Shown here in pieces: positions 8,257-17,604 of a stretch of DNA of 64,000 nucleotides. A program made the translations under genes and the position numbers. The stretch comes from Hyphomicrobium sulfonivorans (GTDB lineage: Bacteria; Pseudomonadota; Alphaproteobacteria; Rhizobiales; Hyphomicrobiaceae): contig NZ_PZPO01000002.1 of assembly GCF_013306565.1 (NCBI RefSeq), positions 446,501 through 510,500 of the forward strand, written 5' to 3'. The notes under the pieces were generated by a model. That model had not been told where the DNA came from and searched no databases. It worked only from the letters and a program-made list of their open reading frames with translations. Position 1 is the stretch's first letter. Each line of letters opens with the position of its first letter.

Positions 8257-10152
8257 TCACCCGATGGTTTTGTGCAGGCCGCCTAGCACTTCAACGGCAT
8301 TCTGTCCGGCGAAGATGAAGTCATTGACGCCGGCCGTGCGCAACGCTGCTTCCAGCTCGCCCGGCTTGCCGGCCAGCAGAATTTGCTGTGCTCCTGCGGC
8401 CTTCAATGCCTTGGCGACAGCCTCGGCGTCGCGTGCGTAAACTTCGTCGGATGAGCAGATGCAGGCGACGGTTGCGCCGGATGCCTTGAAATCTGCGGCG
8501 GCCTCGTCGGCCGACTTGTAGCCTTCGCTGCTGGTGAGGCCTTCGATGCCACCGGCGGCGAGGAAGTTCCACATCCACTGCGAGCGGCGATTGTGTTCGG
8601 CAATCTCGCCCAGGTTGGCCATGAACACTGCCTTGCGCTTGCCGGTGCTGGCCTCGAACGCATCGCCGGCATCGCGCAGCGCCTCAAAGGCTTCGCTGGT
8701 GCGATGCGGGGTAAGCGGTCGGCTAACAGCAGCGCCCGTCGCATCAACCTGCGGATAAGGCGTGACCTTCACGCCATCGTTGCCGAGGAACGGGAACACC
8801 GACACGCCGGTCAGTTCCTGGCGGCCGGTTGCGACGGCCTTGGTGCGCGCCTCGACCATCTTCGCGATGTCGTCCTGCAGCGCGCCGGAGCTCAGCACCG
8901 CGATGAGGCCGCCCTTCGCCTCGATATCCTGGAACAGGCCCCACGCCTTCTGCGCGAGATCGTTCGTCAGCTTTTCGACGTACCACGAGCCGCCGAGCGG
9001 ATCGACGACACGGCCGAGTTGAGACTCTTCCTGCAGCACAAGCTGCGTGTTGCGCGCGATGCGGCGGGCGAACCGATCCGGCAGGCCCAGCACCCAGGTG
9101 TAAGGCAGCACGGTGATCGCGTTGGCGCCGCCAAATGCAGCCGCCGCGCAGGCCGCTGTGGTGCGCAGCATGTTCGTCCACGGGTCGCGCTTGGCCATCA
9201 TGCGCGATGACGTGATCGCGGTGATGTGCAGTTCGGCAGCCGAGGCGCCGCTTGCTTCCGCGATGCGGGCGATGATGGTGCGGGCAGCGCGTACCTTGGC
9301 GGCGTTCAGGAACAGGTCGGTATCGACAGAAAGGGCGAACGCGATCTGCGGGAAGGCGTCCTTGGCGGAAACACCGGCAGCCTCGAACGCGCGCAGATAG
9401 GTGACAAGTGCTGCGGCGAGGAAGGCCAGTTCCTGGGCTTCGCTGGCGCCGGCTTCATGCGGCACGGTGGCATCGACCAGCACCGAGCTGATCGGACGAT
9501 CTGCCTGAGCTGCCTCCCTGGCGAACGCGACCGTTTCCGCCAGCGCAGTTTCAATCGGCGCCCACGTGGAGCCATAGCGCGCAAAGGTGCCGACGGGATC
9601 GACGTTGAGGCGCGAGACGGCGGTGCCGCCTTCTTCCTTTTTGATGGCAGCCAGTGCGCCGAGAAAATGCTTCGCGGCCTGTAGGCCACCTATGCCGCCG
9701 ACGAGCTGGATCGGCGCGTAATCGACATAGACGCCAGGCAGACACGTTGCTGCATCCCCAACGCTGGTGATGCGAATGCCGTTCTGACCGGGGCCTGCAA
9801 TCTGCAGCACCAGACCGTTGGCGCCGCCATCCAGCTCATCCATGATGACCTTGTTGGCCGCAGCCGGATCGGCTTCCACGACCCGCTGGTGGATCTGCCA
9901 TCCCAGATCCTGCGCGGACTCCGAGGTGCCACGGGTGAACGGGGCTCCGCCCGGCGCGATGCCATCGACGCCGGCCAGGGCGTCGGCGCGGGTGTAGATC
10001 GGATCGATCCGCAGGCCGTCGGCGGTCTTGGCCACGAGGCGGCGCTCGTAATCGGCGCCCTTAAGCGCCTTGTCCACGAGTTGGCGCCACGTGTCGAACG
10101 ATACCGGGTCGAATCCGGAAGCGAGGTCGATAGGGGCGGTCGTCTCGGTCAT
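8257..10152 (-). CDS. mutA: Methylmalonyl-CoA mutase small (non-catalytic) subunit
   Basis: A 631-residue homologue of the methylmalonyl-CoA mutase beta subunit. With MutB and adenosylcobalamin the heterodimer interconverts methylmalonyl-CoA and succinyl-CoA in the propionyl-CoA pathway. The TIM-barrel part is recognisable (FTRGTSESAQDLGWQIHQR, ISSVLVDATVPHEAGA, DPLGGSWYVEKLT). The C-terminal flavodoxin-like domain (from about residue 530) lacks the DxHxxG cobalamin-binding motif, as expected for the small subunit. mutB is not downstream within this window and the upstream gene is a divergent ATPase, so the large subunit must be encoded elsewhere. The ATG at 10152 has a weak ribosome site. 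Confidence 0.9.
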   Translation of the reverse strand: MTETTAPIDLASGFDPVSFDTWRQLVDKALKGADYERRLVAKTADGLRIDPIYTRADALAGVDGIAPGGAPFTRGTSESAQDLGWQIHQRVVEADPAAANKVIMDELDGGANGLVLQIAGPGQNGIRITSVGDAATCLPGVYVDYAPIQLVGGIGGLQAAKHFLGALAAIKKEEGGTAVSRLNVDPVGTFARYGSTWAPIETALAETVAFAREAAQADRPISSVLVDATVPHEAGASEAQELAFLAAALVTYLRAFEAAGVSAKDAFPQIAFALSVDTDLFLNAAKVRAARTIIARIAEASGASAAELHITAITSSRMMAKRDPWTNMLRTTAACAAAAFGGANAITVLPYTWVLGLPDRFARRIARNTQLVLQEESQLGRVVDPLGGSWYVEKLTNDLAQKAWGLFQDIEAKGGLIAVLSSGALQDDIAKMVEARTKAVATGRQELTGVSVFPFLGNDGVKVTPYPQVDATGAAVSRPLTPHRTSEAFEALRDAGDAFEASTGKRKAVFMANLGEIAEHNRRSQWMWNFLAAGGIEGLTSSEGYKSADEAAADFKASGATVACICSSDEVYARDAEAVAKALKAAGAQQILLAGKPGELEAALRTAGVNDFIFAGQNAVEVLGGLHKTIG

Positions 10153-10303
10153 ATCGGGGTGGTCTCAGTGCTGACGCTGGTGTTTCTGGCCGTTGCGGGG
10201 CATCGACCGGCGATTTTGTGAACCTTCTATAGGCTTTCCAGCTCCGGATCACCTGCGGAATTTAGAATGCCTGCGGTGTCGCGTCGCTTCGGCGCGCCGG
10301 AGC

Positions 10304-10390
10304 ATGGTCCTCAACCCACATACTTTTCCACCAGTCCGCCATGCAACTGCTGTTTGCAAAGGGTACTATCCCATGCCAAGAGCGAAATGA
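10304..10390 (+). CDS. Possible short upstream ORF (ATAVCKGY peptide)
   Basis: A 28-codon frame from ATG 10304 to TGA 10390 ends 45 bases before the HerA-like ATPase. Its segment at 10343-10366 encodes ATAVCKGY. The same eight residues are encoded at 49128-49151 upstream of suhB, and the six base differences between the two copies all fall on third codon positions. That pattern suggests translation. The ribosome site at ATG 10304 is poor (GGAG lies almost directly against the ATG), so the true start may differ. It could be a leader peptide; no function is known to me. Confidence 0.35.
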   Translation: MVLNPHTFPPVRHATAVCKGYYPMPRAK

Positions 10391-10435
10391 GCCCGTTTCT
10401 TCCGAGTCGCGCCACTATGGAGGCCAGAACCCGCT

Positions 10436-11932
10436 ATGAGCCAATCGGTGCTGCAGGACGGCAAGATCTTTATCGGTAAAAGCATCAAGTCGGAGTACCT
10501 CGATCTCAGCCTGGCAAACCGGCACGGTCTGGTTACCGGCGCGACCGGTACCGGCAAAACAGTGACGCTGCAGGTGCTGGCGGAAGGTTTTTCGCGTGCC
10601 GGTGTGCCGGTATTCGCGGCCGACATCAAAGGCGACCTATCCGGCATCGGCGAAGTGGGCGAGCCGAAAGACTTCCTGCTCAAGCGCGCTGCTGAAGTCG
10701 GCCTCGACGACTACAAGAACAGCGCCAGCCCGGTGGTGTTCTGGGACGTGTTCGGTGCCAGCGGACATCCGATCCGGGCGACGGTCGAGGATATGGGCCC
10801 ACTGCTGGTTTCGCGCATGCTCGATCTCAACGACGTGCAGGAAGGCGTGCTCAATATCGCTTTCCGCGTTGCGTCCGAGGAAGGCCTGCCGCTCATCAAT
10901 CTGGGTGACCTGCGCGCCATCGTCACCTACGTCGGCTCGCGCGCTAAGGAGCTTTCGGTCAAGTACGGCAACGTTGCCATCCAGTCCGCTGGCGCCATTC
11001 AGCGCCGTCTGCTGGTGCTTGAGGAGCAGGGCGCCGACCACTTCTTCGGTGAGCCGGAAATCGACATCTGGGATTTGATCCGCACCGGGCCGGACGGCAA
11101 GGGCGTTGTGAACATCCTGTCGGCCGACAAGCTGATGGAGCGGCCGCGCCTTTATGCAGTCTTCCTGTTGTGGCTGCTGACCAAGCTGTGGCAGACGCTG
11201 CCGGAAGTGGGCGATCAGCCCAAGCCGCGGCTGGTGTTCTTCTTCGACGAAGCGCATCTTTTGTTCGACGATGCGCCCAAAGCGCTGATGGAGCGCATCG
11301 AGCAGATTGCACGTCTCGTGCGCTCAAAAGGCGTGGGCGTCTATTTCATCACGCAGAACCCGATGGACGTGCCGAACTCCGTTTCAGCACAGCTCGGCAA
11401 CCGCGTGCAGCACGCCCTGCGCGCATTCACGCCGCAGGAGCAGCGGGCCGTGCGCGCTGCCGCTGAAACCTTCCGCCGCAATCCGGAGCTCAACACTGAG
11501 CGCGTCATCCTGGAGCTGAAGGTGGGCGAGGCGCTCGTTTCCACGCTGGAAAACAAGGGTGAACCGTCAATCGTGCAGCGCACGCTCATTCGGCCGCCGG
11601 AGGGACGCATTGGCCCGGTGACGGATGCTGAGCGCCGCGCGCTGATGGCTGGCAGCCCGTTCAGCGGCAAGTATGACACGGTAAAGAATCGCGAAAGTGC
11701 TGAGGAAATGCTGGCCAAGCGCAACGCCGAGGCGGCTGCGGCAAAGGAAGCCGATGCTTCCGGTGGTGGCGGCTGGCTCGACAGCATCTTCGGTGGCGGA
11801 CGCGGACCAACCGGCCGCAAACGGCAGGGCATGGGTGAGATGATCGGACGTGAAGTGCAGCGTTCGTTGGCGCGCACGGTCGCGTCGACGATCCGCAGCA
11901 TCATCATGAAGAGCATCGGCATGCGGCGCTGA
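10436..11932 (+). CDS. HerA-like P-loop ATPase (DUF853 / YjgR type)
   Basis: A 498-residue FtsK/HerA-superfamily ATPase. The Walker A motif GATGTGKT is at about residues 36-43 and Walker B lies in LVFFFDEAHLLF at about 265. Downstream, the arginine-containing stretch ARLVRSKGVGVYFITQNP fits the HerA/YjgR family. Residues from about 430 form a Gly- and Arg-rich basic tail. HerA-type proteins translocate DNA, but this bacterial subgroup is poorly characterised and there is no NurA partner here. A GGAGG lies 12 bases before the ATG, rather far; the preceding short ATAVCKGY frame could affect translation. Confidence 0.88.
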   Translation: MSQSVLQDGKIFIGKSIKSEYLDLSLANRHGLVTGATGTGKTVTLQVLAEGFSRAGVPVFAADIKGDLSGIGEVGEPKDFLLKRAAEVGLDDYKNSASPVVFWDVFGASGHPIRATVEDMGPLLVSRMLDLNDVQEGVLNIAFRVASEEGLPLINLGDLRAIVTYVGSRAKELSVKYGNVAIQSAGAIQRRLLVLEEQGADHFFGEPEIDIWDLIRTGPDGKGVVNILSADKLMERPRLYAVFLLWLLTKLWQTLPEVGDQPKPRLVFFFDEAHLLFDDAPKALMERIEQIARLVRSKGVGVYFITQNPMDVPNSVSAQLGNRVQHALRAFTPQEQRAVRAAAETFRRNPELNTERVILELKVGEALVSTLENKGEPSIVQRTLIRPPEGRIGPVTDAERRALMAGSPFSGKYDTVKNRESAEEMLAKRNAEAAAAKEADASGGGGWLDSIFGGGRGPTGRKRQGMGEMIGREVQRSLARTVASTIRSIIMKSIGMRR

Positions 11933-11982
11933 CCGCGCAGGGCTCAGTCTGTTGCGGGAATGCCGAGCTTTAGGGGAGCGTC

Positions 11983-12411
11983 ATGGCTGAAACATTCGCA
12001 GGCAGTGGAATTTCAGGCCGCACAGTGAAGGCTGGCGCGGTCTTGCCTGCGTTGTTGCTAGGGCTGACGCTGCTGGTTTCGTATCAGCCGGTTATGGCAG
12101 CGGACGCCGGCCCGGATGCCGCTGTGCCGTCCGCGCCGCTGTCGGTGGCTGATGCGATCGAGAAGGGCCGTGTTCTGCTGACCGACAACTGCTCGCGGTG
12201 CCATGCCATTGGCGCCGAGGGAGCAAGTCCGCACAAGGAAGCGCCGCCGTTCCGCGTGGTTGTTACGCGCTATCCGGCGGACAACCTCGCTGAGGCGCTG
12301 GCGGAAGGGCTGGTGTCCGGTCACCCGGACATGCCGGAGTTCGTTTTCGAAGTGGAAGAGGTTGGCGCCATTACCGCCTACCTCAATTCGCTGGAGCCGA
12401 AGACGGAGTAA
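11983..12411 (+). CDS. Class I cytochrome c, exported
   Basis: A 142-residue cytochrome c. It has an N-terminal signal or anchor (hydrophobic stretch about residues 18-40, ending VMAADA). A single heme site CSRCH lies at about 70-74, and a likely distal methionine is in GHPDMPEFVF. The length and single heme indicate a small soluble or anchored periplasmic electron carrier. The ATG follows GGGGAG by four bases. It ends at a bidirectional terminator shared with sodB. The redox partner cannot be told from context. Confidence 0.9.
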   Translation: MAETFAGSGISGRTVKAGAVLPALLLGLTLLVSYQPVMAADAGPDAAVPSAPLSVADAIEKGRVLLTDNCSRCHAIGAEGASPHKEAPPFRVVVTRYPADNLAEALAEGLVSGHPDMPEFVFEVEEVGAITAYLNSLEPKTE

Positions 12412-12482
12412 CTTCGGAGCGGTGGAACGGGGCTCAAAACGCCCGGATTTTTTCGCCGCAACAAACAATTGCATTTGAAAAT

Positions 12483-12518
12483 AAAACGGCGCCGCTCCTG
12501 TGAGCGACGCCGTTTTTT
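12483..12518 (+). terminator. Bidirectional terminator between cytochrome c and sodB
   Basis: AAAACGGCGCCGCTC, loop CTGT, then GAGCGACGCCGTTTTTT. It is T-rich on one side and A-rich on the other, so it can stop both convergent genes. Confidence 0.9.
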
Positions 12519-12535
12519 GTCAGTCTGGCTTTGGA

Positions 12536-13135
12536 TCAGAGCGCTTTCGCGGCCATTTCCTCAACGTGTTCCCAGTTTACGAGATTGTCGAACCAGGCTT
12601 CGAGATACTTCGGACGCGCGTTGCGATAGTCGATGTAATAGCTGTGCTCCCACACGTCGCAGCCGAGAATGGGCGATGCGCCGTGCATCAGCGGGTTTTC
12701 GCCGTTGGGCGTCTTCATCAGTTCCAGCTTGCCGTCGCGAACTGCAAGCCAGGTCCAGCCGGAACCGAACTGGGTCTTGCCGTTTTCGATGAAGTCGTTG
12801 CGAACCTTGTCGAAACCGCCGTACGCGTCGACCAGCTTCTGCACGTTGCCGGGCAGCTTGTTGCCGCCGCCGTCCTTCTTCATCCACTGCCAGAAGTGGA
12901 TGTGATTGAAGTCCTGGCCGACGTTATTGATGATCGGCTGCGCCTTGTCGGCATAGGCTTCGCGGCAGATCTCCTCGATGCTCTTGCCCTCATACTTCGA
13001 GCCGGGGATCAGCTTGTTGGCCATGTCGACATAGGCCTGATGGTGCTTGTCGTGATGATATTCCAGCGTTTCGGCCGACATGTATGGCGTCAGCGAGTCA
13101 TACGCATATGGAAGGGGCGGGAGCTTGAAGGTCAT
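12536..13135 (-). CDS. sodB: Fe/Mn superoxide dismutase
   Basis: A 199-residue Fe/Mn-family superoxide dismutase, converting superoxide to oxygen and hydrogen peroxide in the cytoplasm. Metal-ligand regions are EYHHDKHHQAYV (first His, about residue 27), FNHIHFWQWM, and CDVWEHSYYIDYRNARP carrying the Asp and last His. No signal peptide is present. Sequence alone does not settle iron against manganese. The MTFKLPPLPY start is typical of the family. The gene lies upstream of a long non-coding stretch that precedes the H-NS-like gene. Confidence 0.95.
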   Translation of the reverse strand: MTFKLPPLPYAYDSLTPYMSAETLEYHHDKHHQAYVDMANKLIPGSKYEGKSIEEICREAYADKAQPIINNVGQDFNHIHFWQWMKKDGGGNKLPGNVQKLVDAYGGFDKVRNDFIENGKTQFGSGWTWLAVRDGKLELMKTPNGENPLMHGASPILGCDVWEHSYYIDYRNARPKYLEAWFDNLVNWEHVEEMAAKAL

Positions 13136-13789
13136 GGTGGCGAGCCTCTGGCGTGAGTGCGAGTTTTAATGCGCGGCAATGCTAGGGGCACGCCGCAGCG
13201 CGGAACCTATCGGCTGATATACGTCATGGCAACGCGCGAACAGCCGTTCCGGTTGTTGATGATTTTATCGGGATGATGATTGATAGGCTGCGCCTATGAA
13301 AACGCGCGGCTTGACGCGCATTGATTTGCAAATCATGCCAACAGCGCAGCGGTCTATGCGCGGCTCGATCACAGCCCGGATTTCAGATCCGGTGGAGTGG
13401 AGCGCAGGCAGAGAAGGCGGCGAGGAGTTGAGGCGCAGCCCCCTGAACCGAACTGCGCCTCGTGGGGATCACTCCGGGAGAAGATGGGCGTCCAGGGTTT
13501 GGAAACGATATTCGTGGGCGCCTGAACGCGGCCTGAACGGCAAAATAGTTTGCTAAAAAATGGAAATGGCTGGGCTTCAGTTTCGGCCAAAAAGAAAAAA
13601 TGTTGATAACGGCCGCGGATATAAAAAGTCGCGCTAATCTTGAGCAACTGCTCCTATTCCATGCTTAACCGGCACGTATTTTGTGTAGGCTTCTTGACAA
13701 ATGGAAGGCAAAAAGTAATTGAACCGGACTAGGTTCATTGCAGCGGCATTTGCCGGGCATATGTGTGTGTAAACGAGAAGGACCGCCGG
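13136..13789. other. 654-bp intergenic region, no convincing gene
   Basis: I see no supported coding sequence here; short open frames lack ribosome sites or family resemblance. It contains a small hairpin at 13283-13297 (ATAGGCTGCGCCTAT), a 14-bp palindrome at 13322-13335 (TGATTTGCAAATCA), a GC-rich purine-biased middle, and an AT-rich stretch at 13550-13760 that carries the likely promoter of the H-NS-like gene. Confidence 0.6.
13694..13736 (+). promoter_or_regulatory. Probable promoter and dyad operator of the H-NS-like gene
   Basis: A consensus -35 TTGACA is at 13694-13699, with an AT-rich -10-like TAATTG at 13716-13721 (16-base spacer). GAACC at 13721-13725 and GGTTC at 13732-13736 form an inverted repeat just downstream of the -10, a position suited to repression. 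Confidence 0.5.
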
Positions 13790-14101
13790 ATGGCCATTCC
13801 CAATATCGATAAGCTGACGCTGAAAGAACTGATCGAGCTTGAGGCAAAGGTCCAGAAGGCGATCAGTTCGGCGCGGGATCGCGAACGGGCAGAGGTCAAG
13901 CAGGCGCTGGCGCAGCTTGCTGAAAAGCGCGGCTTTTCCGTTTCTGAGCTGTTTGGCGGACGTGGTCGGGGCAAGTCTAGCGCGGCAAAATACGCAAATC
14001 CCGATAACAAGGCGGAAACCTGGACTGGCCGCGGGCGCAAGCCGAATTGGTTGGTTGCGAAACTGAACAAGGGCGCAAAGCTCACTGATTTCGCAATTTA
14101 A
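13790..14101 (+). CDS. H-NS-family histone-like DNA-binding protein
   Basis: A 103-residue H-NS-like protein. The N-terminal half is a helical oligomerisation region (LTLKELIELEAKVQKAISSA, then basic and acidic heptads). The C-terminal part carries the H-NS DNA-binding signature TWTGRGRKPNWL at about residues 81-92. Such proteins bind the minor groove of AT-rich DNA and silence genes. I chose ATG 13790 (MAIPNIDKL) for the AGAAGGA box upstream; the frame is open nine codons further. The AT-rich upstream region with a dyad suggests autoregulation, which is an inference. Confidence 0.9.
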   Translation: MAIPNIDKLTLKELIELEAKVQKAISSARDRERAEVKQALAQLAEKRGFSVSELFGGRGRGKSSAAKYANPDNKAETWTGRGRKPNWLVAKLNKGAKLTDFAI

Positions 14102-14125
14102 CCCGGCCCTAATCCAATCATTGCA

Positions 14126-14161
14126 GCCCGCAGCCTCTCCCGCTGCGGGCTTTGTTGTTTT
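14126..14161 (+). terminator. Rho-independent terminator after the H-NS-like gene
   Basis: GCCCGCAGC, loop CTCTCCC, GCTGCGGGC, then TTTGTTGTTTT. Confidence 0.88.
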
Positions 14162-14250
14162 AACCAACAGCGCTCCGATTTGGCGGTTGTAGGAACATGC
14201 TGGGTTCGCGCTCCGTTTATTCGATCGTAATTGGATAATGGAGTACGGAC

Positions 14251-14808
14251 ATGCCTGCTATCAATGACAGCCGGATTTTGATCATGGCGACGGACGGTTT
14301 CGAATTGTCGGAGCTGACCGGGCCGCTGGAACAGTTGCGAAGCCACGGCGCGAAAGTTGAGGTTGCCGCGCCCCATTCAGGCAGCATTCGCGGGTGGCGC
14401 GGAAAGGATTGGGCGTCGTCGGTTGATGTCGATCTCGTTCTCGATAAGGTCGATGTCGACAATTACGATGCGCTGGTGCTGCCGGGCGGGCAGATCAATC
14501 CGGATCTGCTGCGGGTTGATGACAATGCCCTGGGGATCATCAGAGCGTTTCTCGGCAAGGGTAAAGTGGTTGCTGCGATCTGCCATGCGCCCTGGCTGCT
14601 GATCGAGACCGATGCCGTGAATGGCCGGGATGTGACGTCTTATATCTCGATCAAAACGGATATGAAGAATGCCGGCGGCAGATGGGTCGATCGTCCGGTG
14701 GTGGCTGACCAGGGCATCATAACCTCAAGAAATCCCAAGGATATTGACGCGTTTGTCGCCAAGATCGTCGAGGAGATCGAGGAGGGGACGCATCGCCGGG
14801 CGGCCTAG
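14251..14808 (+). CDS. DJ-1/PfpI-family protein (class I glutamine-amidotransferase fold)
   Basis: A 185-residue DJ-1/PfpI superfamily member. The nucleophile elbow AAICHAPWLL puts Cys at about residue 111 next to His 112, as in the PfpI/YhbO branch, and an acidic residue of the site is in DGFELSELTGP. Characterised members act as stress proteins with deglycase, protease or glyoxalase III activity; which applies here is not evident. The ATG at 14251 is a few bases after an ATAATGGAG stretch. It is monocistronic in appearance and cytoplasmic. Confidence 0.88.
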   Translation: MPAINDSRILIMATDGFELSELTGPLEQLRSHGAKVEVAAPHSGSIRGWRGKDWASSVDVDLVLDKVDVDNYDALVLPGGQINPDLLRVDDNALGIIRAFLGKGKVVAAICHAPWLLIETDAVNGRDVTSYISIKTDMKNAGGRWVDRPVVADQGIITSRNPKDIDAFVAKIVEEIEEGTHRRAA

Positions 14809-14994
14809 GTCTAGCAACTGCAGCGGCAGCTCGGACGCGACGGCAGGATTGTGGGGCGGGCGTGCTTTCCTGCGGTCGACGGCCGGCCCCAAGGTGCTGT
14901 GTCACGGCCCTGAACGCTCCCGACGACGAGTGCACTCGCGAGGACGGCAAGCTCGGTTGGCCCGCTTAGGGGGCGAGCAGGTCGATGCAACTTG

Positions 14995-15006
14995 TGATTT
15001 AAATCA
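14995..15006. promoter_or_regulatory. FNR/FixK-like dyad (near consensus)
   Basis: TGATTTAAATCA is a perfect 12-bp palindrome flanked by G on both sides. It resembles an FNR/FixK box (TTGAT-N4-ATCAA) with the outer T/A replaced by G. Its target is unclear because a terminator-like hairpin lies between it and groES. Confidence 0.3.
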
Positions 15007-15028
15007 GATCGTAAGGCAGCAGTTTTTT

Positions 15029-15065
15029 AAGGCGCGGCAACGCAAGTTTGCGGCGCCTTGTTTTT
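15029..15065 (+). terminator. Terminator-like hairpin upstream of the groESL promoter
   Basis: Outer stem AAGGCGC / GCGCCTT and inner stem CGCAA / TTGCG, followed by GTTTTT. It could end the DJ-1 transcript (220 bases from its stop) or a small RNA. Confidence 0.65.
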
Positions 15066-15077
15066 ATGTGGCGCCTG

Positions 15078-15120
15078 CTGGCACTCCCGCCTTGACAGTG
15101 CTAGCAGCCTTTCACATATA
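15078..15120 (+). promoter_or_regulatory. CIRCE operator overlapping the groESL promoter
   Basis: CTGGCACTC (15078-15086), nine bases, then CAGTGCTAG (15096-15104) matches the CIRCE inverted repeat bound by the HrcA repressor. A -35 TTGACA at 15092-15097 sits inside it, followed by a 17-base spacer and a -10 CATATA at 15115-15120. Repression by HrcA with release on heat shock is the established model for this arrangement. Confidence 0.88.
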
Positions 15121-15238
15121 CCCGGCGCGGGCCCAAGCGGCGGTCTGGCTAACCCAGCGATTTGGATGTCCGGATCGCGCGAGCTCGCAAAGCTTTCAAA
15201 AACTCTCGAATAGCAAACTGCATCATGAGGTTTGATCC

Positions 15239-15553
15239 ATGAAGTTTCGTCCTCTTCATGACCGTGTCGTCGTTCGGCGCGTCGAAGAAGATACCAAGAC
15301 GGCTGGCGGCATCATTATTCCCGATACCGCGAAGGAGAAGCCGCAGCAGGGCGAAGTCGTGGCGGTCGGCCCCGGCTCGCGCGATGAAACCGGCAAGGTC
15401 AACGCGCTCGATGTGAAGCCCGGCGACCGCGTGCTGTTCGGCAAGTGGAGCGGCACCGAAGTGAAGATCGACGGCGAAGACCTCCTCATCATGAAGGAGA
15501 GCGACATCTTCGGCGTGATCGACGGCAAGGCGAGCGTCAAGGCCGCCGCCTGA
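15239..15553 (+). CDS. groES: Co-chaperonin GroES
   Basis: A 104-residue Hsp10 that caps the GroEL ring during ATP-driven protein folding in the cytoplasm. It starts [17 protein letters not shown]. The mobile loop ([20 protein letters not shown]) and the C-terminal dome region ([18 protein letters not shown]) are typical. It is the first gene of the groES-groEL operon, with 75 bases to groEL, and is controlled by the CIRCE operator upstream. The leader from the inferred promoter is about 115 bases. Length is slightly above the usual 95-98 because of an alanine-rich C-terminus. Confidence 0.98.
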   Translation: MKFRPLHDRVVVRRVEEDTKTAGGIIIPDTAKEKPQQGEVVAVGPGSRDETGKVNALDVKPGDRVLFGKWSGTEVKIDGEDLLIMKESDIFGVIDGKASVKAAA

Positions 15554-15601
15554 GCATTGCTTCTCGCAAACAATTCGCATTTCGGCCGCTTGTCGGCCTG
15601 A

Positions 15602-17272
<1,671 letters not shown>

Positions 17273-17281
17273 GACCATGAT

Positions 17282-17308
17282 CGCTTCGGACCCTAACAGT
17301 CCGAAGCG
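17282..17308 (+). other. Perfect hairpin directly after groEL, without a U-tract
   Basis: CGCTTCGGAC, loop CCTAACA, GTCCGAAGCG: a 10-bp perfect stem beginning ten bases after the groEL stop codon. With no following T-run it is more likely an mRNA 3'-end stabiliser than a terminator. Confidence 0.6.
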
Positions 17309-17329
17309 TCAATCATCGGTCCAAGAAAA

Positions 17330-17376
17330 GCTTAGAGCTGCGTCGCGTTTCGAAGAAAGGCGATCACGCTCTAAGC
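17330..17376. repeat. Imperfect palindromic element (GCTTAGAG/CTCTAAGC)
   Basis: GCTTAGAG at 17330-17337 pairs with CTCTAAGC at 17369-17376; the interior (GCGTCGCGTTTCG, then GCGATCACG) is partly complementary. It resembles short intergenic palindromes dispersed in Rhizobiales genomes, as I recall them. Confidence 0.45.
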
Positions 17377-17410
17377 CCCCTCCCTCGCGTCATAGTTGTG
17401 CAGAACATGG

Positions 17411-17438
17411 AAGCCCCGGCGGTTCGTCGGGGCTTTTT
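17411..17438 (+). terminator. Rho-independent terminator of groESL
   Basis: AAGCCCCG, loop GCGGTTCGT, CGGGGCTTTTT. Confidence 0.85.
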
Positions 17439-17604
17439 CGCGACTCACAAAGTATTTATCGGCAGCTGTTGCGTTACAGACCCACGTTAGCCTTGACGTA
17501 AAATAGTATCGATAGCCACATGCTTTACGCAGCGTATGCGTCGATTCTGGCCCAGCCACGGCCATTTTCTCCACCTAGCCTTCAGGCGCTATGGAGACTG
17601 AGGG

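Larger units (their letters stand above)
14809..15238. other. 430-bp region upstream of groES
   Basis: No convincing gene. It holds a 12-bp dyad TGATTTAAATCA (14995-15006), a terminator-like hairpin (15029-15065), the CIRCE/promoter of groESL (15078-15120), and a ~115-base groES leader. The first 180 bases are GC-rich with nothing I recognise. Confidence 0.6.
17273..17604. other. 332-bp intergenic region between groEL and the L,D-transpeptidase
   Basis: It contains a perfect 10-bp hairpin (17282-17308), an imperfect palindromic repeat (17330-17376), a terminator (17411-17438) and then ~165 bases that presumably carry the promoter of the next gene. No coding sequence is supported. Confidence 0.6.

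Noticed and set aside
13296-13556. An 86-codon frame in the gap before the H-NS-like gene
   Set aside because: No ribosome site, Arg-rich random composition, and overlap with a conflicting reverse frame.
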